Positions 21,485 through 37,498 of a stretch of 64,000 nt of DNA are shown piece after piece. Source of the stretch: Flaccisagitta enflata (taxonomy: Eukaryota > Chaetognatha > Sagittoidea > Aphragmophora). The notes beneath the pieces are model-generated. The model did no database searches, had not been told where the DNA came from, and worked only from the letters and a program-made list of their open reading frames with translations. The stretch is from the NCBI GenBank assembly GCA_965153355.1, contig OZ231127.1, positions 83,142,001 to 83,206,000 of the forward strand, written 5' to 3'. Each line of letters begins with the position of its first letter. Positions within the stretch are counted from its first letter, which is position 1. The translations under genes and the position numbers were made by a program.

Positions 21485-21559
21485 TCTCTGCAAAAAAATG
21501 TATTGACCATGGCGTTTTTATGGTAGATGAAAGGAGGTAATTAGGAATTCGAGTTCAAT

Positions 21560-21970
<411 letters not shown>

Positions 21971-22059
21971 TGGTGTCCCGACAACTTTGGTGTCCCGACA
22001 GCAGGGACTTCAATTGAAGTCCCTGAAGTCCCTTCTCCTACGCCGCTGACGTCAACTCT

Positions 22060-22265
22060 TAGGTCATTTTAAGTCATTTTAAGTCATTTACAGTTATTCT
22101 AAGTCATTTTGAGTCAGTCTAAGTCATTTTAAGTCATATTAAGTCATTTTAAGTTATTTTAAGTTATTTTTGCTTTTTTGTTTTTTTAGTCATTTTAAGT
22201 CAATTTTGGTCATTTTAGGTCATTCTAAGTCATTGAAAGTCATTCTAAGTCATTCTAAGTCACTC
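22060..22265. repeat. 10-bp tandem repeat AAGTCATTTT
   Basis: About 18 units with TTAAGTCA/TCTAAGTCA variants. The reverse complement (AAAATGACTT) recurs in the R2 copy at 63310-63450, so it is a component of that R2 subtype and not an independent satellite. Confidence 0.85.
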
Positions 22266-22312
22266 TTTGTCTGTAAGTCTCGCACGCGCCTTATAGGTGT
22301 TGGCCTTGTTTT

Positions 22313-22658
22313 CAACAAATTGCATCTATAGACAATTTTCTCTCTCTATTTTCATAAACCTCATCAAAATATCTTAGATCTGAAACCTATCTGGTGTGAA
22401 AATCTCAAATTTTTTAAAAGATCAAAGCAAGATAAGTAAACAATTTTTTTCACTGAAGGACATTATAACTTGCTTTGCAAAGCACTATTTTTACTTTATG
22501 AGAAGTTAAGGGGATTAGATTTTACCAAAAAATCACGGGGATCAATCATCATAAAATGCCAAACAATCACCTGTGCAAGACTTTTTTCAGAATTAAATTA
22601 TCTCTATTACTTCTAGAGTTATGCCGTGGTATAATGTTCCAAACGAGTTGAAACATAC
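22313..22658. other. Non-coding flank, inverted duplicate of 19850-19985
   Basis: AT-rich DNA whose last 150 bp matches 19850-19985 in reverse complement. No gene seen. Confidence 0.6.
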
Positions 22659-23274
22659 CACAGTCGCCCAGAGCTTGACGCCAGTTGACCTGAAATGATC
22701 GTCACCAACTTCAGTGGTTTCATGACTCTGATGGTGCATAGATTACATTTCTAGAAAAAATGAAATCTGTTTTGGGGCGCTTTTTAAGATATTTAAAAAA
22801 AGTAGTATTATTTTACTATATTTTTACCATAGCTCTTTGTGATAAATTTTTTTGATAATTTTGACTACAGATTTGATTTCAGATGATAGTTTTCGGTTTG
22901 TTTGATATGTCACACTATATACTTTTGCAAAGGAAATAAAAGCTTATTTTTTGGTCACATTACTATATAAAACAATGTTAAATAACAAAATTTAACTTTT
23001 TATTTGTTTTGCAAAAGTATATAGTGTGACATATCAAACAAACCGGAAACTATCATCTGAGATAAAATCTGCAGTCAGAATTACCAAAAAAATTCATCAC
23101 AAAGAGTTATGGTAAAAAATATAGTAAAATAGCTTTTTAGATATCCTAAAAAGCGCCCCAAAACAGATTTCATTTTTTCTAGAAATATAATCTATGCACC
23201 ATCAGGGTCAGGTAACCACTGAAGTTGGTGGCGATCATTTCAGGTCGACTGGCGTCAAGCTATGGGCGACTGTG
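22659..23274. mobile_element. MITE with about 270-bp inverted repeats, 4-bp TSD
   Basis: Ends are CACAGTCGCCC...(22659) and ...GGGCGACTGTG (23274). The arms 22659-22935 and 23005-23274 are near-complementary around a short AT-rich centre. The TSD is ATAC (22655-22658 and 23275-23278). The inverted paralogue at 19848-19862 has one uninterrupted GTAT followed by GTTTCAACTCG, an empty site that confirms ends and TSD. A CAC terminus with a 4-bp TSD fits Chapaev-like CMC elements, but no transposase is present to prove it. Confidence 0.88.
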
Positions 23275-23275
23275 A

Positions 23276-23620
23276 TACTGTATGCTCACTGACATGTTTT
23301 TTGTATTGGCATGCTCAATTAAAACATTTATTTATTCATCCTATTCAAAATCAGAAAAAAAACAATGAGCTAGAATACTTAAAAACACCCTCACAGATGA
23401 GCAGCTCTGCTCACTGACATGCTTTCTTATACCTGTTTGCTTAAACATGCATCAAAATATCTATTGATTTTTTGCATTTAAAATATAAGAAAAAGACTAA
23501 GCTTAATGAGATAAATGAGCTAAAATGCTCTAAAACACCCTCATAGATAAGCAGCTATGCTCATAAACATGCTTTCATATATTTGCATGCTCAAACAAAC
23601 ATAAATACACTCCTTTATTG
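23276..23620. repeat. Degenerate tandem repeat, about 130-150 bp, three copies
   Basis: The phrase TGCTCACTGACATG recurs near 23283 and 23408, with a diverged form near 23558, each followed by AACATTTATT or TGAGCTARAAT words. Confidence 0.6.
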
Positions 23621-25005
23621 ATCCTACCTAAAATTATGAAAAATATAAAAAAATTCAAATTTGAATTATTTGTAAATAAATCTTTAAAAAATGATAACGC
23701 AAAAAATGTTTATTGTAGAGTATTCTGCTTGGTGCCAAATAAAAGAGAATTTTCAAATTTACTTATCCTGTCAATTTTTTTGGAGGCCTCAATCAGCCGG
23801 ATGAGTTCTAGAACTTTCGCATAAGAAAATGAAAACCATGTTTCTATGGAATATGTCTAAAAGTCGAAGACTGACTTCTACTTTTTTCCTGATAATTGCC
23901 TAGCCAAGCATGGAGTTGCAGTCTTGTGGAACCTTTAACGTTTCAGTTGGTTAACCTATCTTTTATTACTATGTTTGGACTACCAATCTACAATACACCA
24001 AAAGAATAAAAAAAAATAAACAATAGCTTTTTTCCCACGCAAAGGTTCAGAGTTTAACTTGTGTAGTGAGATATACCTGAGTAATTGCTTATTTTAGATG
24101 TTCCCAGAGTCAAGTGCGAACGAAAACAGTAGACGATATCAGCAAGTAGGACCAAATAGTAAAAAACAATTTTCTTTTTTCTTAACCCCATGGTGCAGAT
24201 GAATTTTTGTTTTTAGTTGTTTTGATTTTTGGTATTTGGTTTTTGGTTTTTGGTTTTTGGTTTTTGGTTTTTGGTTTTTGGTTTTTGTTCTTGTTCTTGT
24301 TTTTGTCTGTTTGTGGTCGTTATTGTTAAGTTTGAGCGAGGGTGGAATGTTTCACCCGTTTCAAAAAGAAACAGGCATGAAACTACGGCGAGGATATTAC
24401 TCGGATAGAATTAAGAAATATGCATCTATTTGAATATGATTCAAAAGATTCACGTCACCTATCCCTACCAGTAGCATGAATCCATCCACGCTAGGTTTGA
24501 TTCATTCAATAATATCCTGGACAGCCTCAATAAGACACGAATTAAACATGGAAATTAAAGCACATATTTTTTTCAGAATCCTTTATTGATCAGAAGTGAG
24601 TGGATCATGACCTATACAAAGCCCTAGAATGCATAGTTGCCTGTCCATTGTCCACATGACGATCAACCTATATTATAGATCACTCTTTATGTTGCATCCA
24701 AAGCTGCTGTTACTATCCCCCCTTTACCTATTTAGTGGCGAAAAAGACCTCATGAATAACATAGCAATGCTGGCTTGATTATATACTGGTAAGGCCATTT
24801 CTTACAATTCTGAAAAATGCAGTCGGTCAGTGATTGATTTTATTTCGTACCTGCTATCACTAGAATTACGCTACGCTACCCCTTGTCTGTAGATTTCTTT
24901 AATCCCAGTTTGCTCGTTTTCTCGCTTGCTTTTGTCATGCATAAAAGTTCGTCTCAAAGTCTGTCTGCTTAATCTGCCAGAGTCGGTTTCTTTCTTTGAC
25001 TATCT
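23621..25005. other. Non-coding interval with (GGTTTTT)n run
   Basis: Mostly unique AT-rich DNA. At 24236-24290 there are about eight GGTTTTT heptamers followed by TTGTTC/TTGTTT. No gene or transposon end is recognised in the rest. Confidence 0.5.
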
Positions 25006-25009
25006 GTCT

Positions 25010-25363
<354 letters not shown>

Positions 25364-25434
25364 TTTTTTTTATATAGGGACTGGGAAAAATTATACATTG
25401 TAGTGAAGCTGCATTTTTGCATTGCCATTATAGA

Positions 25435-25685
25435 AATAACAACAAAATCTCTCATGGAACTACAAGCATGCCTTGTTAGCGGGTGGGCAGCAGCGGTGCT
25501 CCACTGCACATGTGAATAAATGAATGCCACGTCGGATTTATCAAGCATTTGGGCAGGGGCAGTGATGCAAAAATCTCCCGTGAACGTTGAAAACAAAGTG
25601 TTACCAACCGGCCAACCGACGGACATCCCGACCGACCATCCGACAGCAGATTTAAGTTGCGTGCACGCAACCAAAAATAGAAGCC
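25435..25685 (-). mobile_element. R2 element, reverse orientation
   Basis: Ends with the palindrome GTTGCGTGCACGCAAC (about 25656-25671) and CAAAAA, preceded by GACGGAC/GACCGACC repeats, with GGGTGGGCAGCAGC and TTGGGCAGGGGCAGTGATGC inside. The hairpin stem is the T:A variant of the family's usual C:G stem. Confidence 0.68.
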
Positions 25686-25689
25686 CTGC

Positions 25690-26110
25690 AAAAAAGTGGT
25701 CTGGATAAATTAGTATGGAAAATGAGGGTGAAAATTCTCTAATTTCCAAATAAGATTTCATGAGAGTCGGCCCTAGTTCCCTACACTCTTGTTGAGAGGA
25801 CAGTGCACTGAATCTGGCCTTTTCATTTGTTGTATTGATCGTGTTTCAGTGGTCCAACAAGTTGCTGGTGAAGACCAGCTATTAGGATCGCCGTCATCAG
25901 GATCACCATCAACATCATAATCTTCACCAATAGCGATCAGATCACCATCATCATCGGGATAATCATCATCATCGTGGATCGTGATCATAAATCTGGATCA
26001 TCCTCGTGATCATTTTTGTAGGCGTACCTTAGAAGTAAGGAAGGTTGCGTGAATTCCTGTTGGAAGATTTTATGTCGAAACTCATTCGCTTTTATGTAAA
26101 ATCGGTTATG
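25690..26110. other. Non-coding interval
   Basis: Includes a short (ATC/ATCATC)-rich stretch at 25900-25985; otherwise nothing recognised. Confidence 0.4.
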
Positions 26111-26111
26111 A

Positions 26112-26322
<211 letters not shown>

Positions 26323-26597
26323 GATATGAATGGAAAGAGAGGTTGGAAAAGGTGCAGAATGATAGATGTAACAGGAAGAAATTCTCCTCTTTCCAATTTT
26401 ACTGATGCAACTTTCTCACTTTCTTTCTTTCTTTCAAGAGTTTTTTTTTCTCATTCTTTCTTTCTTTCTTTTAAGAGTTTTTTTTTTCTCTTTCTTTCTT
26501 TTCCATTTTAACGGAATGAGTTTTCATCACAGAAGATGCTGGTATAAGACGACTTAATCCAACGTATCCACCGAGGAGTAGGATGCAATCTAAAATG

Positions 26598-26601
<4 letters not shown>

Positions 26602-26656
<55 letters not shown>

Positions 26657-26708
26657 AGAGAAAGAGAAAGAGAAAGAGAAAGAGAGTGAGAGAGAGAGAG
26701 AGAGAGAG
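26602..26708. repeat. (GA)n with GAAA interruptions
   Basis: Left boundary tract of the 1,806-bp duplication; a matching but shorter tract lies at 28473-28513. Confidence 0.95.
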
Positions 26709-27292
26709 CACACCGCCAAGTTAGATAGAAAACGTGATATATCCTGACATACTTTGAAGCGTCATGGCACATAGGCACATAGTTGTTATTCCTTTGAGGC
26801 TATGAGTTCAATAAATCGATGGCGACCATCAGTAGTTATCCTTTTTCTTGGGTCTATGTGTTTAATCATAGAATATAAGTCAAAATGATGAAGTAAAAAA
26901 AAAAGACATGCCTCTTCCTCGTAGACGGGACGTGTTTGCATTGCTGCCCCTGACAAGAGCCCTGGGCCCGGGACGCCAGCTGCCCAAATTCTTCATTGTG
27001 AGACCAACGTAAGTTATCAATTCATGTTTATAGAATCATTAGGAAATGACTATGATTTTTGAGAGGTAACATCCCAAGATATTTCAATCAACCTACGACT
27101 TAACTTTCTACTAAGTCATCTGAGCAACGTGTCATTTCCAGTTGAGATAAAAGTCGCCCTTTCACGCTTTGGGTCAAATGTTCCAAGTTCCTAGTCCAAT
27201 CGCACTCTGAAAAAGCAAATCTTGGTCCTCATCGGTCAATCAACTGTCACTCAATTCTACATTAGCCGACTGGTAATTCTTTTGACTTGTTT

Positions 27293-27397
27293 GTCTATCT
27301 ATCTGTCTATCTATCTGCCTGTGCGTCTGTCTTTCAGTCTGATTATCGGTCTTTCAGTCTGTTTTCCTGTCTGTTTATCTGTCTGTCTGTCTGTTTT

Positions 27398-27459
<62 letters not shown>

Positions 27460-27465
27460 AGTCTT

Positions 27466-27498
<33 letters not shown>

Positions 27499-27515
27499 TA
27501 GTCTTTTGGTCTGAC

Positions 27516-27566
<51 letters not shown>

Positions 27567-27589
27567 ATGTCTCTCTGTCTGTCAGTCTT

Positions 27590-27651
<62 letters not shown>

Positions 27652-27707
27652 AGTCTGTCAGTCTGTCAGTCTTTTAGTCTGTCTGTCTGTCTGTATTTCT
27701 GTCTGAC

Positions 27708-27760
<53 letters not shown>

Positions 27761-27815
27761 TTTCATCTGTCCGTCTGTCTGTCTGTCTGTCTGCCTGTCT
27801 GTCCGTCTATCCACA
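27293..27815. repeat. (CTGT)n array, about 500 bp
   Basis: Tetranucleotide array with occasional CAGT, CTAT and TTTT variants. Confidence 0.97.
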
Positions 27816-28139
27816 CATATCTTGCCAAGAATCTTTCTGTTTGTCGACTTTTCGACTAGATACAAGAACTAAGAAGTCTGGTACCCGTTGCAGAATTTTT
27901 TCCCTCTATTCCCAAATGCGAGACACCGAACAAACTGCGACAAAAACGACCAAAAGCTTTTGCAAAGGCGAAAACCTCAGGTGCCCAAATGAAACATCAA
28001 TCGTCCCGTATTTCTTTCACCGACGGGTATTTTGTATGAGTGTCGTTCTGTGTCACCATCACGACTGTACAAGCAAAACTGAGGGTGGTTTCCGGGCCTA
28101 AAGAAGCAAATAACTTCTTGTTGAGTGGTATCCAGAGAT

Positions 28140-28335
28140 AAAAGTGACGCGGGGTCACAATATCGTTGCGGACGGGTGGGCAGGGGCATCCAACCCCCAT
28201 CCACATCCCCTTGCCCCCCTTGCTCACACAAAAAACATATTCCCACTCATTCGCTCTTTTTCCCACTTTTTGACTCATGCGGACGGACCGAAGGACAGAC
28301 AGACAGACAAAGTCTCCGTGTCCGCTACTAAAAAT
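28140..28335 (-). mobile_element. R2 variant in duplication copy 1
   Basis: Contains GGTCACAATATCGTTGCGGA, GGGTGGGCAGGGGCATCCAACC, GGACGGACCGAAGGACAG and an imperfect terminal stem ending CTACTAAAAA. It is the same subtype as 43010-43222 in reverse. Confidence 0.65.
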
Positions 28336-29095
28336 ACAAACATACACACATTCTATCATACGGCACAGGCATGTGCAGCATAAAATTCTAATGATCAATC
28401 TATATGTAATGCAAATTCAATGTTTAAAAACATCAAACTCAAAACCCATCTTGTTCATGACCTGAACATAAAAGAGAGAGAGAAAGAGAAAGAGAGTGAG
28501 AGAGAGAGAGAGAGCACACCGCCAAGTTAGATAGAAAACGTGATATATCCTGACATATTTTGAAGCGTCATGGCACATAGGCACATAGTTGTTATTCCTT
28601 TGAGGCTATGAGTTCAATAAATCGATGGCGACCATCAGTAGTTATCCTTTTTCTTGGGTCTATGTGTTTAATCATAGAATATAAGTCAAAATGATGAAGT
28701 AAAAAAAAAAAGACATGCCTCTTCCTCGTAGACGGGACGTGTTTGCATTGCTGCCCCTGACAAGAGCCCTGGGCCCGGGACGCCAGCTGCCCAAATTCTT
28801 CATTGTGAGACCAACGTAAGTTATCAATTCATGTTTATAGAATCATTAGGAAATGACTAAGATTTTTGAGAGGTAAAATCCCAAGATATTTCAATCAACC
28901 TACGACTTAACTTTCTACTAAGTCATCTGAGCAACGTGTCATTTCCAGTTGAGATAAAAGTCGCCCTTTCACGCTTTGGGTCAAATGTTCCAAGTTCCTA
29001 GTCCAATCGCACTCTGAAAAAGCAAATCTTGGTCCTCAGTGGTCAATCAACTGTCACTCAATTCTACATTAGCCGACTGGTAATTCTTTTGACTT

Positions 29096-29204
29096 GTTTG
29101 TCTATCTATCTGTCTATCTATCTGCCTGTGCGTCTGTCTTTCAGTCTGATTATCGGTCTTTCAGTCTGTTTTCCTGTCTGTTTATCTGTCTGTCTGTCTG
29201 TTTT

Positions 29205-29258
<54 letters not shown>

Positions 29259-29332
29259 AGTCTTTTTGTCTGTCTGTCTTTCTGTCTGTCTGTCTGTCTG
29301 TTAGTCTTTTGGTCTGTCTGTCTGTCTGTCTA

Positions 29333-29373
<41 letters not shown>

Positions 29374-29396
29374 ATGTCTCTCTGTCTGTCAGTCTT

Positions 29397-29450
<54 letters not shown>

Positions 29451-29510
29451 AGTCTGTCAGTCTGTCAGTCTTTTAGTCTGTCTGTCTGTCTGTCTGTATT
29501 TTTGTCTGAC

Positions 29511-29562
<52 letters not shown>

Positions 29563-29620
29563 AGTCTTTTCGTCTGTCCGTCTGTCTGTCTGTCTGTCTG
29601 CCTGTCTGTCCGTCTATCCA
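29096..29620. repeat. (CTGT)n array in duplication copy 2
   Basis: Counterpart of 27293-27815, with the same variant interruptions in the same order. Confidence 0.97.
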
Positions 29621-29944
29621 CACATATCTTGCCAAGAATCTTTCTGTTTGTCGACTTTTCGACTAGATACAAGAACTAAGAAGTCTGGTACCCGTTGCAG
29701 AATTTTTTCCCTCTATTCCCAAATGCGAGACACCGAACAAACTGCGACAAAAACGACCAAAAGCTTTTGCAAAGGCGAAAACCTCAGGTGCCCAAATGAA
29801 ACATCAATCGTCCCGTATTTCTTTCACCGACGGGTATTTTGTATGAGTGTCGTTCTGTGTCACCATCACGACTGTACAAGCAAAACTGAGGGTGGTTTTC
29901 GGGCCTTAAGAAGCAAATAACTTCTTGTTGAGCATAAGTGGTAT

Positions 29945-30142
29945 CCAGAGGTAAAAGTGATGCGGGGTCACAATATCGTTGCGGACGGGTGGGCAGGGGC
30001 ATCCAACCCCCATACACATCCCCTTGCCCCCCTTGCTCACACAAAAAGCATATAAAACGCTCTTTTTCCCACTTTTCGACTCATGCGGACGGACCGAAGG
30101 ACAGACAGACAGACAAAGCCTCCGTGTCCGCTACTAAAAATA
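29945..30142 (-). mobile_element. R2 variant in duplication copy 2
   Basis: Copy of 28140-28335 carried by the tandem duplication. Confidence 0.65.
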
Positions 30143-30266
30143 CAAACATACACTTGTTTTATCATACGGCACAGGCATGTGCAGCATAAAATTCTAATGA
30201 TTAATCTAGATGTAATGCAAATTCAATGTTTAAAAACATCAAACTCAAAACCCATCTTGTTCAACA

Positions 30267-31425
<1,159 letters not shown>

Positions 31426-33239
31426 GATATATCGTGTGCGATTTACCCTGCATTAATCAACGGCACATTAACGCCTCTAATTAACAAAATTGTTAATAAA
31501 AAGCAAAAAAGTACCATTAAGTAACGGTAGTTTTAATTAACACATAAAAAACAGCCGTTAATTAACAGTATATAGGTACCAGTTAATTAACAGGCAATTG
31601 TCTTAACATGTCAAAATGAAAATCATTGAATAGATCAGTTTTTGTTGTTAATTAACAGGTACCTATAAGATGTTAATTAACACGAAAATTTGCTGAAAAT
31701 TAACAAAGAAAAACATTTCTTTATTTCTGAGAAATTTATTGAAAATATGTGCAAAATAAATGTTGTTGTTAATTATTAGTACCTATATGCAGTTAATTAA
31801 TATGCTGTTTTTGATGTTAATTAACAACCTATATAACTCGCTACTTAACACAAAAAAAATATAGATTATTAACAAATTTTTAAAGACATACAATTTTTTG
31901 TGTTAATTAACAGATAAATGTGGTGTTAATTAACATTGAAAATTGAAGCCTTGTTAATTAACACAGAAAAATGATTATTAAGAATTGTTAAAAATATACA
32001 ATTTTTTTGTGTTATTTAACAATCATTTTTTATTGTTAATTAACAAAAATTTTGTAATGTAAATTAACACCACATTTCATCCATAAATTATCCCTAAAAA
32101 ATTGTATATTTTTAACTATTTGTTTATAATCCATATTTTTTTGTGTGGATTAACACATGAAATGTGGTGTTAATTAACATTAAAAACAGCATGTTAATTA
32201 ACAGCATAGAGGTACCTGATCAATTTATTAATGATTTGTATTTTTCTGTGTTACTTAACACACTGTTTTTGATGTCAATTAACACCACATTTCACCCCAG
32301 ACATACACATTATGGAGGAGCGGGGAGCGCCGCTATCTAACAATTCTTTAATCATCAATATTTTGGTGTTAATTAACGCATGAAATTTGGTGTTAATTAA
32401 CAATGATCAATTTGTTAATAATCTAAATATTCTCTGTGTTAATTAACAGGCTGTTTTTAACATTAATTAACACCACATTTCACCCATTAATTAACACCAA
32501 AAAATTGTATGTCTTTAACAATTTGTTGTTGTTCTATATTTGTGTTATTCAATGTAGTGAAATGTGTGTTTATTAACATCATAGTGCCAGTTGTTAATCA
32601 ACATCATAGGGCAATTTTGATCAACTTTAATACCTTATTTTTCTGTTATTCACACACTGTTTTTGATGATAATTAACACCATATTTCACTTGTTAATTAA
32701 CACTAAAAAATTGTGAATTTTAAAGTTTGTTAACAATCAATAGTTTTTTATATTAATGCATGAAATGTGGTGTTAATTAACATCAAAAACAGCATGTTGA
32801 TCTAATCAGCAGGTACCTGATCAATTTGCTGACAATCTATTTTTTCAGCAATCCGGACACACTGTTTTTTATATCAAAAATCACCACATTGTACTCTATT
32901 TATTGACAATTAATAAAAATTGTTAATAATTGATGTTTTTAAAGTTAATTATTGCATAAATGTGTGTTAATTGCATCAAAACAGTACGTTGATTAACAGC
33001 ATAGGTACCTGATCAATTTGTTAATAATCTATATTTTTTCAGTAAAGCATCAACATTACTGCCTTTGATGTCAAATAGCACTAACATTTCAATGTTATTT
33101 AACACAAAAACTGGTATATTTTCAACAATTTTGATAATCTATATTTCTTGTGCGTTACTCCAACGTATGAAATGTAGTGTTAATGAATATCAAAACAGCA
33201 TGTTAACTAACAGTATTTCTTTTAACCACTTTCACTTTG

Positions 33240-34385
<1,146 letters not shown>

Positions 34386-34978
34386 GGGCTGGCGTCATAT
34401 ATGCTTATCAAATTGTAAATAATCTATATTTTTTCTGTGTTAATTACACACTGTTTTCTATGTTAATTAACACCATATTTCACCCGTTAATTAACACAAA
34501 AAAATTGTATATTTCTAACAATTTGTTAATAATCTATATTTTTTTTGTGTTAATTAACGCATGAAATGGGGTGTTAATTAACATCAAAAATAGCATGGTA
34601 ATTAACAGCATATAGGTACCTGATAATTAACAACAACCTTTAGCACTAATTTCTTCTCCAGGAATTTCTTAAAAATGAAAAAATGTTTTTCTTAGTTAAT
34701 TTCCTGGTACCTATCTAGTGTTAATTAACGGCGTTAAAGTACTGTTAATTACCATGGCCAAAATCAGGGACGATATACCAGCACTTTGCAGCACTTCGCT
34801 TTGCTACACTTGCTTCGCTCGCTTGCTCTGTTCATAGGCTCGCTCACTCTTTCGTGAAATAGTTGAAATTTACATGTCCATGCTGAAAACGCGTTCAACG
34901 TGAATGATCGCGTTCGTTGTCGTCATTAGAAACACGCCCTTAAAAAATGACTCGTTTTTGTTTTCGTTTTTTTGATAG

Positions 34979-35437
34979 ATTTTCGCGGCGTTTCTATGGA
35001 TCTGCCAAGTCAATGGCTGCTTTCGCCAAATCAGCATAAGTCTTCAGGTATCACCGCCAAAACCAACCACAAGACCAACAACAACGCCAACAACAACAAC
35101 AACCACAACAACAACAACAACAACAACAACGCCGTCATGCAACAAGCAATGCCCATCCACTTGGGATCCAGTTTGTGGTACCGATGGCGAAACCTACGCT
35201 AATTGGTGTAGATTGGCTATCGCCATTTGCAAGGCGGAACAAAACGGCAAAAAATTATCCGAGGAACATATGGGACTATGCCATGATTGTTCCACTGCGT
35301 GCCCCGAAAATAACAGTCCAGTATGTGGGTCTGATGGGAAGACATACCGACACCAGTGTGAGCTGGATGTTACCATATGTAAAGCTAAGCAACAGGGGGG
35401 AAAATTAGCAATAGCGCACAAAGGAGCATGCAAATGA
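34979..35437 (+). CDS. Kazal-type serine protease inhibitor, 3' terminal exon
   Basis: Encodes two tandem Kazal domains. Domain 1 runs CNKQCPSTWDPVCGTDGETY to GLC; domain 2 runs CSTACPENNSPVCGSDGKTY to GAC, each with six cysteines and the PVCGxDGxTYxxxC signature. Kazal domains inhibit secreted serine proteases by presenting a reactive loop near the second cysteine. Before domain 1 is a Thr/Pro-rich linker from a (CAA)n/ACA run, probably O-glycosylated. The frame is open from a stop at about 34976. A pyrimidine-rich acceptor (TTCGTTTTTTTGATAG) ends at 34978, so I place the exon start there; a second possible acceptor is at about 35047. No signal peptide is present, so upstream exons must lie elsewhere. 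Stop TGA at 35435. Confidence 0.82.
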   Translation: MFAAFLWICQVNGCFRQISISLQVSPPKPTTRPTTTPTTTTTTTTTTTTTTPSCNKQCPSTWDPVCGTDGETYANWCRLAIAICKAEQNGKKLSEEHMGLCHDCSTACPENNSPVCGSDGKTYRHQCELDVTICKAKQQGGKLAIAHKGACK

Positions 35438-35871
35438 TGAAAAATTGGCCCTAACACTCGAATGACCATGCAAACCACCACGGCCTCCACCTACCAAATA
35501 GCCTACCATAGACAATGAATCCTCTATTTGACTCAGACAGAAAATCATACTGCCGAAGATTGTTGTGTCGTCACACGTCCAGAATCTTTAGTCACAAAAA
35601 ATTCCCACCATTTCAAAAGCAAAAAAGAATCATGGCAATATACTTTTCAGTATACAGTTAAGCATCACTAGAGCGCACGCCAAGGAACTGGGCAAAATCA
35701 CATCTGTGGGTGAAACTGCCTTCTAGAAACAACCAAAAAAATCTTTCATGGAACAGTATGTTGCTTGCCTCATGAGTGGGCATGCTTTAATAGCGGTTGC
35801 GCTCTAGTAAAGCTCCACTTAAGTTTTTTGTCTCAGCTATTGACTCTGCTTCCGTAAGATAACAGAGCGTA
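35438..35871. other. Probable 3' UTR and flank of the Kazal gene
   Basis: Follows the stop codon; no other reading frame. I see no clear AATAAA before the MITE at 35872. Confidence 0.4.
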
Positions 35872-36670
35872 TCGGGCAGGAATCCAGGATGAAAATTTCC
35901 AAAAATAAAAAAAAAAAAGACACCACCCCTATTTTTTTAAAAAGAGGTCCTAAAAAGGCTGTAGAATCAGAATATGATATTCATTTTGGTTAAATATTGG
36001 CCAATGAAATTAGAAACGGTTTTTTTTGGTAAAAATTGCTATTTTTGCATTAAAAGCAGTATTTCTTTTATTGTTTTCATGATTTTTGTTTGCAGAAATG
36101 TGTAGCCCTTGTTAAGAATGATAATTGAGTGCACTCATTATATTTTGAGATATGCCTAAGGAGCTTAAAAATGGCTCTAAAAAGCTAAATTATGAGGGAA
36201 TAAGCCAAATTCTTATAATTCTAAGGAAAAAGCATTGGAGACTGTGTCTAAGGTAAGAATATACATCAGGTATGAGTTTCATTATGCTTCTAAAAAAGAC
36301 GCTCAAATTATGAGCGAAAAATGCGAAACCGCAATATGCAAATGAGGTAAAAGTGCAAATTTCCAAAAATGGCCAAAATTGGTCAAAAACACCAAAAATT
36401 GAGTCAGCATAGTACCTATAATTAGAATACATCAGTTTCAATCAATATTAACCAAAAAATGTTAAATATTTAATATTCTTAAACTAAAAAACACAATTTA
36501 TAGTACAAAAAAACGTTTCTAGTTTTATTGGCCAATATTTGACCAAAATGAATATTGTATTCTGATTCTACACCCTTTTAGGTACCCTGAGCAAAAAATT
36601 GGGAGTGGTGTCTTTTTTTTTATTCTAAACCCTTAAAATTGAGATATTTTCATCCTGGATCCCTGCCCGG
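35872..36670. mobile_element. MITE, about 170-bp inverted repeats, TA flanks
   Basis: Ends TCGGGCAGGAATCCAGGATG (35872) and its near-complement CATCCTGGATCCCTGCCCGG (ending 36670), flanked by TA on both sides. The arms continue with GAAAATTTCC/GAGATATTTTC, GACACCACCCC/GGGAGTGGTGTC and TTGGCCAATATTTGACC words. No transposase. Confidence 0.85.
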
Positions 36671-37498
36671 TATTTACAAATTCTCTTACTTTACATGTTC
36701 AGACAGCATTTACTTGTATATATTCTCCCATGTTTTGTTTTTTCTTTTAGATTCAAGGCTTAAAAGCCAGTTTTCGTCAAAAAGATTGCATTCGCCAATT
36801 TGCTATCAATCTGGGGTTTTTTTTCGCTGTTAATCTGGAATTTTTCTTTTTTTGGGGGGGGGGAGGGGTGGCGGGAGGAGAGGTTGAAAACATATTCATG
36901 TACAGAAAAGTTCAGGCGAGATAAACTCAAAGATAAAAGTTTCACATATGGAATTGGAATCTATGACTGCAAATCGATTGTTATTTTTAGTAATTCTTAA
37001 ATTCTCTGTCCTGAACATTGAGGGAGTGATGAGAGAATGTCACTTTACAATTCACAAATCACTCAGTTCGATTTTGTTGCTATAAATGAATAGCAGAATT
37101 TGTACTGAAAAGTGTCACTGAAATATTTTCAACTGCTCTGAGTTCATTCTCTGGATTCACTTATTTAGACTGCATGAAAAGTGGAACAATACTCCCCACT
37201 ATACCCAAACCGAAATAAATGCAATTGTGCGATTGTGCAAGAACTAACTGTAAACCTATCATCGACATTAGAATTACTTTTTAATGTTTGAATGTATGCA
37301 CTAAAAAAATTTCAAACATAACCGAAGCCATGTTTTTAGATGAAGCATGAGTATCAGACAGATAGCGTGAGTCAGATAAATAGCCGAGAAAAATGGAATA
37401 TCAGAATGTAAAAGTTATTGATTTAATGAGAAACAGCTTGACAGTTACGTTGATCAAAGGAAAAAACTTGTTAACAAATTTCGATCACGCAATTGATT
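36671..37498. other. Non-coding interval
   Basis: AT-rich unique DNA with a G-run at 36857-36866; no gene recognised. Confidence 0.4.

Larger units (their letters stand above)
26708..28513. repeat. Tandem segmental duplication, copy 1 (1,806 bp)
   Basis: The phrase GCACACCGCCAAGTTAG occurs at 26708 and 28514, and CCCATCTTGTTCA at 28445 and 30251; both spacings are exactly 1,806 bp. The unit holds unique DNA, a (CTGT)n array and an R2 variant, with (GA)n at the junctions. Copies differ by few substitutions and small indels. Confidence 0.93.

Noticed and set aside
24236-24300. Telomere-like (GGTTTTT)n
   Set aside because: Only about eight heptamers, not the TTAGGG-type metazoan motif, and embedded in ordinary sequence.
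35194-35490. Minus-strand 98-aa protein over the Kazal exon
   Set aside because: Antisense shadow of a frame with two well-conserved Kazal domains.
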